DNA of 64,000 nucleotides, taken from contig NZ_MZGU01000004.1 of assembly GCF_003111605.1 (NCBI RefSeq), positions 652,193-716,192 of the forward strand. The letters run 5' to 3'. The position numbers were made by a program, and so were the translations under genes. Positions 17,230 through 26,500 of this stretch are shown in pieces. This DNA comes from Methanobrevibacter woesei. Its GTDB lineage: Archaea; Methanobacteriota; Methanobacteria; Methanobacteriales; Methanobacteriaceae. Position 1 is the first letter of the stretch. Each line of letters starts with the position of its first letter. The notes beneath the pieces were generated by a model that was given only the letters and a program-made list of their open reading frames with translations, was not told the origin of the DNA and did not search any database.

Positions 17230-17724
17230 ATTCTAAATATTAATGGAACTCAAATTAATTATTATTTTATTTGCAAAACTAAATTATGGCTATTTTCACA
17301 CAATATTAGATTAGAACATGAATCAGATAATGTTGCTTTAGGTAAGCAATTACATGAAGATTCATTCAAAAAAGAAAAAGAGTTTCTTATCGATGACTTA
17401 ATCAATATAGATTTCATTAAAATTAATGATTCTGTTGAGATTCATGAGGTTAAGAAAACTCAGAAAATGGAAGAGTCTCATATTTATCAATTGTTATATT
17501 ATATGTTCTATCTAAAGAATGAAAAGGATATAAAAAATATTAAAGGATTTTTGAATTATCCCAGTATTAGAAAAAAGAAAACTATTGAATTAACAGAAGA
17601 AAATGAAATAGATTTGCTGAAAATTATTGAAAATATTGAAGATATCATTAATAAACCAATGCCAATGCCTAAAAAATCAAGAATTTGTTCTAAATGTGCT
17701 TATTTTGAGTTTTGTTTTTCATAG
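17230..17724 (+). CDS. cas4: Adaptation nuclease Cas4, apparent ATT start codon
   Basis: About 164 residues of the RecB-like 4Fe-4S nuclease Cas4, which trims prespacers for Cas1-Cas2. Visible are the N-terminal Cys in YYFICKTKLW, the nuclease core IEIHEVKKT-type segment (Glu and Lys of motif III), and the C-terminal trio CSKCAYFEFC, together the four cluster cysteines. The frame is open from 17230 but has no ATG, GTG or TTG until ATG 17467, which would remove the first cysteine. ATT at 17230 lies 8 nt after GGGGG (17217-17221) and gives the expected N-terminus. TTG at 17226 is in another frame and stops after five codons. A point change of ATG to ATT, true ATT initiation or a sequence error are all possible. 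Confidence 0.82.
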   Translation: MLNINGTQINYYFICKTKLWLFSHNIRLEHESDNVALGKQLHEDSFKKEKEFLIDDLINIDFIKINDSVEIHEVKKTQKMEESHIYQLLYYMFYLKNEKDIKNIKGFLNYPSIRKKKTIELTEENEIDLLKIIENIEDIINKPMPMPKKSRICSKCAYFEFCFS

Positions 17725-17737
17725 ATGTGGGGTTAAT

Positions 17738-18706
17738 ATGCTTAGGAAAAATTATTATATTTTGTCAGATGGAATATTAAAAAGAAAAGAAAATACATTG
17801 TATTTTGTAAATAATAAAGGTAAAAAACCCATTCCAATCAATAAAATTTATTCTATTTACGCTTATGGTCAAATAACTTTTTCTTCTCAGGTAATGAGTC
17901 TTTTAGCTAAAAAAGGAATTCCTATTCATTTTTTTAACTATTATGGGTTTTATAATGGTTCATATTATCCTCGTGAAACACTTTTATCTGGAGACCTGTT
18001 AGTAAGACAAGCAGAATATTATTTAAATCAATCTAAACGTTTAGAACTAGCTAAATTATTTGTTGAAGGTGCAGCTAACAATATCTTAAAAGTATTATCA
18101 TATTATAAAATTGAAAATAATGTTAATGAAATTTTAAAGGAATTAACCAAAACAAATAAAATAACTGAAATAATGAATGTTGAAGGAAGAATCATGTCAG
18201 AATACTATTCTAAATTTGATGAAATTTTACCTGAAGAATTTAAAATGGAAGGAAGATCTAGACAGCCTCCAAAAAACATGATTAATTCATTAATAAGTTT
18301 TGGAAATTCAATGATGTATTCAACAGTTTTAACAGAGATATATAATACTCAGTTAAATCCTACAATTTCTTATCTTCATGAGCCTTTTGAGCGCAGATTT
18401 TCTTTATCTCTAGACTTAAGTGAGATTTTTAAACCTATTTTTGTTGACCGCTTAATTTTTTATTTAGTTAATAAAAGGATGATTACAAAAAAAGATTTTA
18501 ACCAAGATTTAAATTGTTGTCTATTAAATGATTCTGGTAGAAATAAATTTATAAAAGAATACAATAAACGTTTAAAAAAGACTATTAAACATAAAGATTT
18601 AAATAAAAAGGTTTCATATCAACGTTTAATCAGATTAGAAGCATATAAACTTAAAAAACATATTTTAGGTATAAAAAAATACAATCCCTTTGTTATATGG
18701 TGGTAA
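17738..18706 (+). CDS. cas1: CRISPR integrase Cas1
   Basis: 322 residues from ATG 17738, which has GGGG 6-9 nt upstream; a longer in-frame reading from 17627 lies inside cas4 and is rejected. Cas1 integrates new spacers with Cas2. The catalytic residues are seen as Glu in NVEGR (about residue 149), His in YLHEP (about 214) and the acidic pair in SLDLSEIF (about 229). The length is normal for type I-B Cas1. The gene starts 13 nt after cas4, and cas2 follows after 3 nt. Confidence 0.94.
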   Translation: MLRKNYYILSDGILKRKENTLYFVNNKGKKPIPINKIYSIYAYGQITFSSQVMSLLAKKGIPIHFFNYYGFYNGSYYPRETLLSGDLLVRQAEYYLNQSKRLELAKLFVEGAANNILKVLSYYKIENNVNEILKELTKTNKITEIMNVEGRIMSEYYSKFDEILPEEFKMEGRSRQPPKNMINSLISFGNSMMYSTVLTEIYNTQLNPTISYLHEPFERRFSLSLDLSEIFKPIFVDRLIFYLVNKRMITKKDFNQDLNCCLLNDSGRNKFIKEYNKRLKKTIKHKDLNKKVSYQRLIRLEAYKLKKHILGIKKYNPFVIWW

Positions 18707-18709
18707 AAG

Positions 18710-18973
18710 ATGTATGTTATTATTGTTTATGATATAAAAGTTGAAAGGGTAAACAAAGTTAAAAGTTTTTTAAGACAACATTTATTTTGGATTCAAAATT
18801 CAGTTTTTGAAGGTGAAGTATCAAGAAGTGAGTTTCAAAAGATCAAAAATGGATTGTTAGATATAATTGATGAAGAAGAAGATTCAATAATTATTTATCC
18901 ATTTGAATTTTTTTCTGAAGTTGAAAGAACTGTTTTAGGTGTGGAAAAATCACCCATTGATGAAATTTTGTAG
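18710..18973 (+). CDS. cas2: CRISPR integration subunit Cas2
   Basis: 87 residues, the standard Cas2 length. The ferredoxin-like fold begins MYVIIVYDIK with the conserved Asp. HLFWIQNSVFEGE and IIYPFEF follow the family pattern. It forms the dimeric bridge of the Cas1-Cas2 integrase. It is the last gene of the cas operon, and the CRISPR leader starts right after its stop. Confidence 0.94.
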   Translation: MYVIIVYDIKVERVNKVKSFLRQHLFWIQNSVFEGEVSRSEFQKIKNGLLDIIDEEEDSIIIYPFEFFSEVERTVLGVEKSPIDEIL

Positions 18974-19346
18974 TTATTTTTAATTTATTCTTTAAAATAC
19001 AAATTTTTTTAATAAAATAATTAATTTTAGTTATATTTTTATTAATTAAAGACTTTATTATTCTTCGTTTATTCATTTTTATTAATAGTATTTATTAAAT
19101 TGTTATTTTTTGGATTATTCTAATTTAAGAATATTCAGTTATTAATATTTTAAACCAGTTATTCCTATTAAATTATCTTTATTTTATATAGATCTTTTAT
19201 TTAATCTCATTTTTAACAAAATACAACATTTTTAGAAATTTATTTACCTATTTAAAATTTAATACAAATCATTAATCAAAAATTTTAAGTATCAAATTAA
19301 ACAATAATAAATTGTTTTTAAGCTATTTAAAGGAAAAATCCTGCCT
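18974..19346 (+). promoter_or_regulatory. CRISPR leader
   Basis: 373 nt, extremely AT-rich and without genes, between cas2 and the first repeat. Two small inverted repeats lie close to the array: AACAAT/ATTGTT at 19300-19316 and AGGA-AAAA-TCCT at 19331-19342, the latter ending 4 nt before repeat 1. These are candidate leader-anchoring or integration signals. The leader side is fixed by the intact repeats here and the decayed ones at the other end. Confidence 0.7.
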
Positions 19347-20732
19347 ATAAAAATCAGACTATATTAGGATTGAAATTTGTACATCCAATGGATATTTCCA
19401 TGATGGCACAATAAAAATCAGACTATATTAGGATTGAAATCAAGTCAAGAGGATTATACTCCTATCCCTGGTGTTAAATAAAAATCAGACTATATTAGGA
19501 TTGAAATTATATTCGGCAAAGAAAAATATAGTGGTCTTGGAGGAAATAAAAATCAGACTATATTAGGATTGAAATCAAGAAGAAGAGGGAGGAATCTAAG
19601 ATGGAGATAAAAATCAGACTATATTAGGATTGAAATTATTCAAGTGATGTGTTTAAATCTGCGAATTTTCTAATAAAAATCAGACTATATTAGGATTGAA
19701 ATTTGAATACTAACCATAAATCTTTTGAGGGTGATATAAAAATCAGACTATATTAGGATTGAAATAGTGTCATTAGAGGAAAAAGTAACAAACCTCTTAG
19801 CTAATAAAAATCAGACTATATTAGGATTGAAATTAATAAACGAGGTTATCGAATCCGAGGAGGACGAAATAAAAATCAGACTATATTAGGATTGAAATGT
19901 TGAAAAGTTGTGATGAAATAGTTCGTGTTTCAGATAAAAATCAGACTATATTAGGATTGAAATATTCCATTCTTTTTCAATATGCTCCAACATTACATTA
20001 TAAAAATCAGACTATATTAGGATTGAAATGGTGAAAACAAAATCACTTTTACAAATGTGGATCTCATAAAAATCAGACTATATTAGGATTGAAATCAATC
20101 AAATCCAGAAAAGGAGAAAAGAATGACGACCCAATAAAAATCAGACTATATTAGGATTGAAATTACAGAAGATACAATGATAAAGTTGATATTGGTCATA
20201 AAAATCAGACTATATTAGGATTGAAATACAGATCCAGAATTGGTGGAGCAGATTAAGGAAGATAAAAATCAGACTATATTAGGATTGAAATAATGCTAGG
20301 AGGAAATATTGTAGTGATGAATGCAGAATAAAAATCAGACTATATTAGGATTGAAATTTCATTATGACCTCCTTTTTGATTGGGAGAGTGGATTATAAAA
20401 ATCAGACTATATTAGGATTGAAATTTCCTTTTAGACAGATTTGAAGTGAAATATTAGTATAAAAATCAGACTATATTAGGATTGAAATGTAAAAGAAGCC
20501 ATCAACTCACAGAAATATGCTTGTTATAAAAATCAGACTATATTAGGATTGAAATTAGCTACCATTGAAGCATATTGCACGGTCATCAATATAATAAAAA
20601 TCAGACTATATTAGGATTGAAATTACACAATAAATATTGATAATTTCACAGCATCAGAATAAAAATCAGACTATTTTAGGATTATAATATATATCTGGGG
20701 ATGTAGCAGAAACAAATAAATAAAAATCAGAC
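19347..20732 (+). CRISPR. Type I-B CRISPR array, 20 identical repeats plus 2 degenerate
   Basis: The 30-nt repeat begins ATAAAAATCAGAC and ends AGGATTGAAAT. Exact copies start at 19347, 19411, 19478, 19546, 19607, 19673, 19736, 19804, 19869, 19934, 20000, 20066, 20134, 20198, 20262, 20328, 20395, 20459, 20526 and 20594. A copy with three changes starts at 20659, and only the first 13 nt remain at 20720. There are 21 spacers of 31-38 nt, all different. The 3' end ATTGAAAT fits the Cas6-generated crRNA handle. Decay at the distal end and the cas2-side leader show transcription on the plus strand. The perfect repeats suggest an active or recently active array. Confidence 0.97.
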
Positions 20733-20753
20733 AAAATTTATAAAGTGAACCAC

Positions 20754-21221
20754 ATGTTTAGAGAAATGAGAAGAAAAAATCATAGCTTAACTAAAGAAGA
20801 ATGCATTAATATTTTAAGGAATGCACCTTCAGGTGTACTAGCTGTTTATGGAGATGACAATTATCCTTATGCAGTACCTTTAAACTTCGCATACAAAAAT
20901 AATAAGATTTATTTTCACTGTGCTACTAAGGGCCATAAATTAGATGCAATAAAGAAAAATAATAAAGTTTCTTTTTGTGTTGTTGATAGTGAAGAAGTTA
21001 TTCCAGATAAATTCACAACAGATTATAGAAGTGTTATCCTATTTGGAAAGGCAAGAATTATTGAGGATAATAAAGAAAAAGCAAAAACTATTCTTTATCT
21101 TTGTGAAAAATATTCTCCAAACCAGAAAGGTAGCTGGCAGGAAACAATAAAAAATTCAATAAATAGATTCTCAATTGTTGAAATAGATATTGAGCATATT
21201 TCGGGAAAACAATCAAAATAA
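20754..21221 (+). CDS. Pyridoxamine-5'-phosphate-oxidase-like flavoprotein (NimA-type)
   Basis: About 155 residues of the FMN-binding split barrel, related to 5-nitroimidazole reductase NimA. Signature segments are RNAPSGVLAVYGDDNYPYAVPLN (parts APSGVLAVYG and YPYAVPLN), IYFHCATKGHKLDAI and VSFCVVD. Such proteins reduce small molecules or bind FMN/F420/haem; the substrate is unknown. GTG 20745 and ATG 20754 are both in frame and neither has a strong ribosome binding site; I chose the ATG. The gene begins only 21 nt after the last CRISPR repeat fragment. Confidence 0.83.
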   Translation: MFREMRRKNHSLTKEECINILRNAPSGVLAVYGDDNYPYAVPLNFAYKNNKIYFHCATKGHKLDAIKKNNKVSFCVVDSEEVIPDKFTTDYRSVILFGKARIIEDNKEKAKTILYLCEKYSPNQKGSWQETIKNSINRFSIVEIDIEHISGKQSK

Positions 21222-21228
21222 AAAAAAA

Positions 21229-21271
21229 TAGCTGTAAAATTATTATTCTTTAAGAGAATAATTCACAGCTT
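21229..21271. terminator. Convergent hairpin terminator
   Basis: ATTATTCT (21242-21249) and AGAATAAT (21255-21262) form a perfect stem, extended outward by AGCTGT (21229) and ACAGCT (21266). An A run on the left gives a T tract for the minus strand. The hairpin covers the stop codon of the MarR gene (21243-21245). Confidence 0.55.
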
Positions 21272-21680
21272 TATTAGTAATCTTTTTTAAATTATCAAAG
21301 AAATTATCTAATTCTTCAGGGGGTATTTCTTCAATTACTTTTTTTTCCCAGTTTATTTCAGTATATTTTACTTTTTCAGCTATTTCACTGCCTTTTTCTG
21401 TTAATGAAATCTTATTCTGTCTTCTGTTTTCTGGGTTTACTTCATGTTCAATAATTCCCTTATCTTCTAGCTGTTTTATAGTCTTGGATATGGTTCCTTC
21501 ACTTAAAAAGAGAATGTCCGCCAATTCTTTTTGTGAAATTGTTTCATGTTTATGTGTTTCAACTACAACTGGAAATTGTCCTATTGTTATTCCTGTGTTT
21601 TTTAAGGTTTTTCTAAGATAATTTGTATGGGATCTAAATAGATAAACAATTGCAAGTTGTAAGGGTATTTTTTCTTCCAT
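21243..21680 (-). CDS. MarR-family transcriptional regulator
   Basis: 145 residues with the MarR winged helix: dimer helix at the N-terminus, recognition region ISQKELADILFLSEGTISKTIKQLEDKG (parts QKELADILFLS and GTISKTIKQLEDKG) near 50-77, and the wing around NPENRRQNKISLT. It follows the MATE gene by 8 nt on the same strand, with GGTG as ribosome binding site. It probably represses its own operon in response to a drug-like ligand through the TTTCAT/ATGAAA palindromes upstream of MATE. Confidence 0.9.
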   Translation of the reverse strand: MEEKIPLQLAIVYLFRSHTNYLRKTLKNTGITIGQFPVVVETHKHETISQKELADILFLSEGTISKTIKQLEDKGIIEHEVNPENRRQNKISLTEKGSEIAEKVKYTEINWEKKVIEEIPPEELDNFFDNLKKITNKAVNYSLKE

Positions 21681-21688
21681 CTAAACAC

Positions 21689-23059
21689 CTAGTCATGTTT
21701 TACACTATTCTTTTTGAGCTTATTGACATATAAAATGATACATATGAATCCAGCTAGTGAACCTATAATTGCTCCAAGGTTTATTCCCCAATATACTCCA
21801 TGTTCTCCCATATTAAATAGGAATATAAATGCAACTGCAAATACGATTACAAGTAAAAATTCTCTAATAGCTGTTAATATAAGTGAAAATGTTCCTTTTC
21901 CAAGTCCTTGGAATACTGATGAAGCTGCTGTACCAAATGGAATAGCTAATAAGAATATACATAGAATTCTTAATGTATCAGTGATTAATGGGGATAAGTT
22001 TGAACTAGTTGATGAGTATGAGAATATAAATGAAATTGGTTCTGCAAATACATAAAATATCACACATACAATTATAGACATTGCTAATGCAAGCATTGAT
22101 GAATATTTTATAACAGTTTTTAAATTATTATAGTTTCTAGCTCCATATGCAATTCCTGCAACTGTTATTGCTGCTGTTCCAACACCTGCTGCAGGCATAA
22201 TTCCAATGGATATTAATCTCCATGTTGCTGTAAATGCTGCTACTGCTAAGGTTCCAGCTGTTATTGTAATTAAGTAATTGTTTACAATTGATACTATGGA
22301 TAATATTAACTGTTCAATACTTGCTGGAACTCCAACAGATAGAATTTCTCTGTATATGATGAATTTCTGTTTATAATTTTCTCTTGTAACTGAGAAAAAT
22401 GTGTCTTTTTTAATTACTAACCAGTAGATTAATAATAAAAGAGCAATAGTAGAAGATAATACTGTAGCTATTGCTGCTCCGGCAACTCCTAAATTAAATG
22501 TGTAAATGAAGATTGGGTCTAAAATTATATTCAAAATAGCAGTTAATGCTAATGGGTAAGTTGCTTTTTTAACAGCACCTTCTGCTCTAAAAATACTTCC
22601 AAAGATTGCTGGACATAACATTGAAAATGATCCGATTAATATTATTACTCCATATTCCATTGCATATCCTATAACTTCTCCGGCACCCATTGCTTGTAAA
22701 ATTTGTTCTAAAAATATTAAAAGTACAACTGGAAATGCAATTGAGAGTATAATGGATAATATTATTGTATGGATTACTGTGTTATTTGCTTCTTTGTAGT
22801 TTTTAGCTCCAATAAATCTAGATATTAAAGAATTTGCTCCTGCTCCAATACCATTACCAAATCCAACTAATATCATAAATATTGGAGATACAAATCCAAC
22901 TGCTGCTAAAGGTCCTGCTCCAAGACCGGATACCCAGATGCTGTCTACTACATTGTTTAATGACATAAGTAGCATACTTAATATCATTGGGAAAGCCAGT
23001 TTGTTTATAGCTTTTTTTGGATCTCCTGTTATTGATTTTAAATTTGATGTCACGTTCAT
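21689..23059 (-). CDS. MATE-family multidrug/Na+ antiporter
   Basis: 456 residues with about twelve membrane helices and the MATE family opening PMILSMLLMSLNNVVDSIWV near residues 24-43. GAGANSLISRFIGAK and GVPASIEQLILSIV are typical of the two halves. It exports cationic compounds using a Na+ or H+ gradient. The start ATG has GGTG 10 nt upstream. It is the first gene of the MATE-marR operon; the promoter region contains several TTTCATNTGAAA-like palindromes. Confidence 0.92.
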   Translation of the reverse strand: MNVTSNLKSITGDPKKAINKLAFPMILSMLLMSLNNVVDSIWVSGLGAGPLAAVGFVSPIFMILVGFGNGIGAGANSLISRFIGAKNYKEANNTVIHTIILSIILSIAFPVVLLIFLEQILQAMGAGEVIGYAMEYGVIILIGSFSMLCPAIFGSIFRAEGAVKKATYPLALTAILNIILDPIFIYTFNLGVAGAAIATVLSSTIALLLLIYWLVIKKDTFFSVTRENYKQKFIIYREILSVGVPASIEQLILSIVSIVNNYLITITAGTLAVAAFTATWRLISIGIMPAAGVGTAAITVAGIAYGARNYNNLKTVIKYSSMLALAMSIIVCVIFYVFAEPISFIFSYSSTSSNLSPLITDTLRILCIFLLAIPFGTAASSVFQGLGKGTFSLILTAIREFLLVIVFAVAFIFLFNMGEHGVYWGINLGAIIGSLAGFICIILYVNKLKKNSVKHD

Positions 23060-23085
23060 TTTTTCACACCTTTATTTCATAGGAA

Positions 23086-23173
23086 ACTCTTTCATATGAA
23101 AGTGTTCTTTAATATTATTAAAACCTATTTTCATTTAAATACTTTTCTATGAAACTATTTCATTTGAAAGTTT
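23086..23173 (-). promoter_or_regulatory. MATE-marR promoter with MarR-type operators
   Basis: The perfect palindrome CTTTCATATGAAAG at 23089-23102, extendable to 20 bp with one mismatch, is matched by a second site around 23154-23173 (TTTCATTTGAAAG). Half-sites such as TTTTCATTT and CTATGAAA lie between them. A minus-strand TATA-like box (TATTTAAAT, about 23132-23140) is flanked by the two sites. That is the arrangement expected for repression by the neighbouring MarR protein. Confidence 0.6.
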
Positions 23174-23591
23174 TATAAAGTATTTTTTTTTTATCAAAAA
23201 ATAGTTAATTTCTATATTGCATAAGGTTTTGTTACAAAAAAATTTCTATATTATATAATAATATATTGCTCTTTAGGTAGCAAAATTTAATTTTTTATTA
23301 AAATATTTTTTTTATTAATTTTTTTATTATAATTTCTAATTATTGTTCCTAATTTTAGTTAATATTAAATTAATTTTAAACACTTGTTTACTTAATAAAA
23401 AATATCTACATAAAATACTACTTTAATATTTATTTTTTATTATAATTGGATAAAATATGAATATAATAATATAATTTAATGAAATTTAAAAATAAAACAT
23501 ATTAATAACAATGTATCATACATAAAATTAACATCAAAAATTGTATAATTAATATTGGATTTGATGGAGAACATTAAAGAGGTGAAAACAA
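23174..23591. other. AT-rich intergenic region, divergent promoters
   Basis: About 420 nt without a supportable gene or RNA. The right end holds the adhesin promoter: a TATA-like stretch (TATAATTAAT) near 23544-23553 and GAGGTG as ribosome binding site near 23579. Nothing else was recognised. Confidence 0.5.
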
Positions 23592-26500
23592 GTGAATTTA
23601 AGAAAAATAGGTGTTATCACGGTAGCGATTTTATGTATTTTCCTGTTTATGAATTTTTCATTTGCTTCTACTGTAGATATAACTAAAGATGGTGAATTTA
23701 AGGATATTGAAGAAATTATAGATGATAATCCTGGAGACACTTACATTTATTTGAATAACCATACTTTTGTTGGTGATGGTCAACAGTTGGATATTAATAA
23801 GGACAATATCACTATTGATGGATCTATAAATCCGGATAATGGTGGAACTGGAGATGAAATGTCAACTATTGATGCAGACAGTCTTTCAAGAGTAATGGAG
23901 ATAAGGTCTGATAGTGTAATATTGAAGAATTTGATTATAACTAATGGATTTATTGGTATTGATGAGGATGATGCAAGAGGTGCAGCTGCAATTATTAGAG
24001 GAACTGATATTACTTTCATTAATTGTATCATAATGAATTGTGAAGTGTTATCAAACCATGCTCAGGCAACTGCCACTATACATATTGCATCAAGTGATAG
24101 CTGTATTGTAAATTTGATTAATTCAACATTATGCAATAATCGTGTTAATACCACTGGTTTAAATACAAGTGAAGGAACAAGTGCAAGGGTAGCTTACCTT
24201 CGTGGTTCTATGATAAATTGTAATGTTTATGATAATTATGTATACAGTGCACATGGAACTGCTGTTGGAGTATCATTTTACCCAGATAGCTATAGAAATA
24301 TTATAGAAAATTCTGTTTTTGAGAATAATGTTGTAGAAACTGTAGATTCAGAGGCATATGGTGGAGCTTTACAACTTTATGGTAACTGTACTAACTGTAC
24401 ATTTATAAATAACCATGCATATTCACAAAATAATGGTTCTCATGCAGGGGCTTTATGTTTCAGGCCTAACAGTAAAGTAGATAACTGTATATTTATTGGA
24501 AATCATGCAGATAAAGGAGGAGCAACTTCTTTTCATGCTTCTGGTGAATTAACTAATTCAATTTTTATTAACAACACTGCACTTACATGGGGAGGTGCTA
24601 TTACAACTGATAATACTCCTGGTCAATATATTAATATTGAAAATTGTTATTTTGAGGGCAATAAAGCTAATAATGGTGGTGCAGTATCAACTAGAGGAAG
24701 TAGAATAACTTTTACAAATAACACATTTATATCAAACTCTGCTAATATGAATGGTGGAGCTTTTAATATTGAAGATAATGGTGTAATTGTAATCAATTCA
24801 ACATTTAAAAATAACAATGCTAAAGATCATGGTGGTGCTGGTTTTATAAGTGGAGACAATGTAGAAATTTATAATTCAACTTTTGAAAACAATAGTGCTT
24901 TTCATGCAGGTGCTATAGGGGTAGTTGGAAATAATATTGATATTGATAATAGTAATTTCACTTCAAACAATGCATTTGCATCTGATGTTACTTTTGCTCA
25001 AGCTGGAGCAATTGGTATTATTGGTAATAATACAACTGTTAAAAATTCAATTTTCTTTAATAATACTGCTGAGGGAAATGGTGGAGCAATATATGTTATT
25101 GGAGACAATTTAAATGTATCTGATTCTTTATTTAGATTTAATCATGCAACTTCTTATCCATCTGCTGATTTAAGTAATGGGCATGGAGGGGCTGTTTATA
25201 CAATTGGTTATGGGGATACATACACTAACACGGATTTTAGATACAATAATGCAGTTAATGGTTCAGCTATTTACACACAGGCATCTGAAACAATATTAAC
25301 AAATGTTACTTTCTTTAGAAATCAAGCATATACTTATGCATTGCCAATTACTGTGGAAGATTCAAAAAACAAATATGGTGTTACTGTTAATGTAACTGCT
25401 GTATTGGAAGGTGGAAATAATATTGCTAATGCAATATATAACTTAGGAAATGTAGAGGATATTTACTTCTATAATGTAACTTATATGACAAATATTAATG
25501 GTGTTGTTCAAAATAAAACAACTACTGATAAGGAAATTCATCCAGTACTAGGTGCTGAAAATAGTGAAAATGGTGCTCTTTTATATCAGGACTCAAGAGA
25601 AAACTGTCAAATAATTGATGTGGTGGTTAAAAATATTGAAACAGGTGAGGAAATTTATGAGCAAAACCATTTTATCACTGATATTTATGGAGATATAAAC
25701 TTTTCATTAGAAGGACTTGAACCAGGAAAGTACATTATTAAAGTAAATCATTATGAAGACTTTTTTTATAAATCTATTTCAAATGAAACATTATTTGAAG
25801 TATTAAATCTTGTTGATTTAGAAATTAATATTGAAAGTAATGCATCTGCTGTAGTAATGGGAGATACAATCAAATTCATTATAACAATTACAAATAATGG
25901 TCCTCATGCTGATAAAAATGTTAATGTAACTGTTGATTTAGATGAATATCTTCGTTATGTTTCATCAAGTTCAGAAAAAGGATTTTATGATTCAAATAGT
26001 GGGGTATGGACTATTGGAGATTTAGATGTTGGAGAAATAATTGCTCTTGAAATTATAGTTACTCCTAATACAATAACTAGGATTACTACTAGTTCAGAAG
26101 CTATTAATGGTAGTGAAGATTCCAATTTATCTAATAATTTTGCATCATTAAATGTTGATGTAATAGATTATACAATTAGCAAAGATGTAAATGACACAAA
26201 TCCTAATTTAGGAGACAATATTGAGTATACAGTAACTGTTGAAAATATTGGAACTACAAGTTCATCAAATATTGTTGTAACAGATGTTCTTCCTGTTGGT
26301 GTTGAATTTATTGGTGCTTCTAATGGTGGAGTATATGATGAAGATACAAGAACAATAACTTGGATTTTAAATTTAAATTCACTTGAAACTCAAAGATTAA
26401 CTGTTAATGTTAAAATTTTATCTTATGGTAATTTAACTAATGTAGTTAGTGTAAATAATAAAACTGCTAATGTTACTGTCACTGTTCCTGAGATAAATAT

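Noticed and set aside
17467..17724. Short 85-residue gene in place of cas4
   Set aside because: It is only the C-terminal half of Cas4; the same frame continues upstream to 17230 with the first cluster cysteine and no stop.
17627..17737. N-terminal extension of Cas1 starting inside cas4
   Set aside because: It overlaps the conserved C-terminal cysteines of Cas4 in another frame; ATG 17738 has GGGG at the right distance and gives a normal Cas1 N-terminus.
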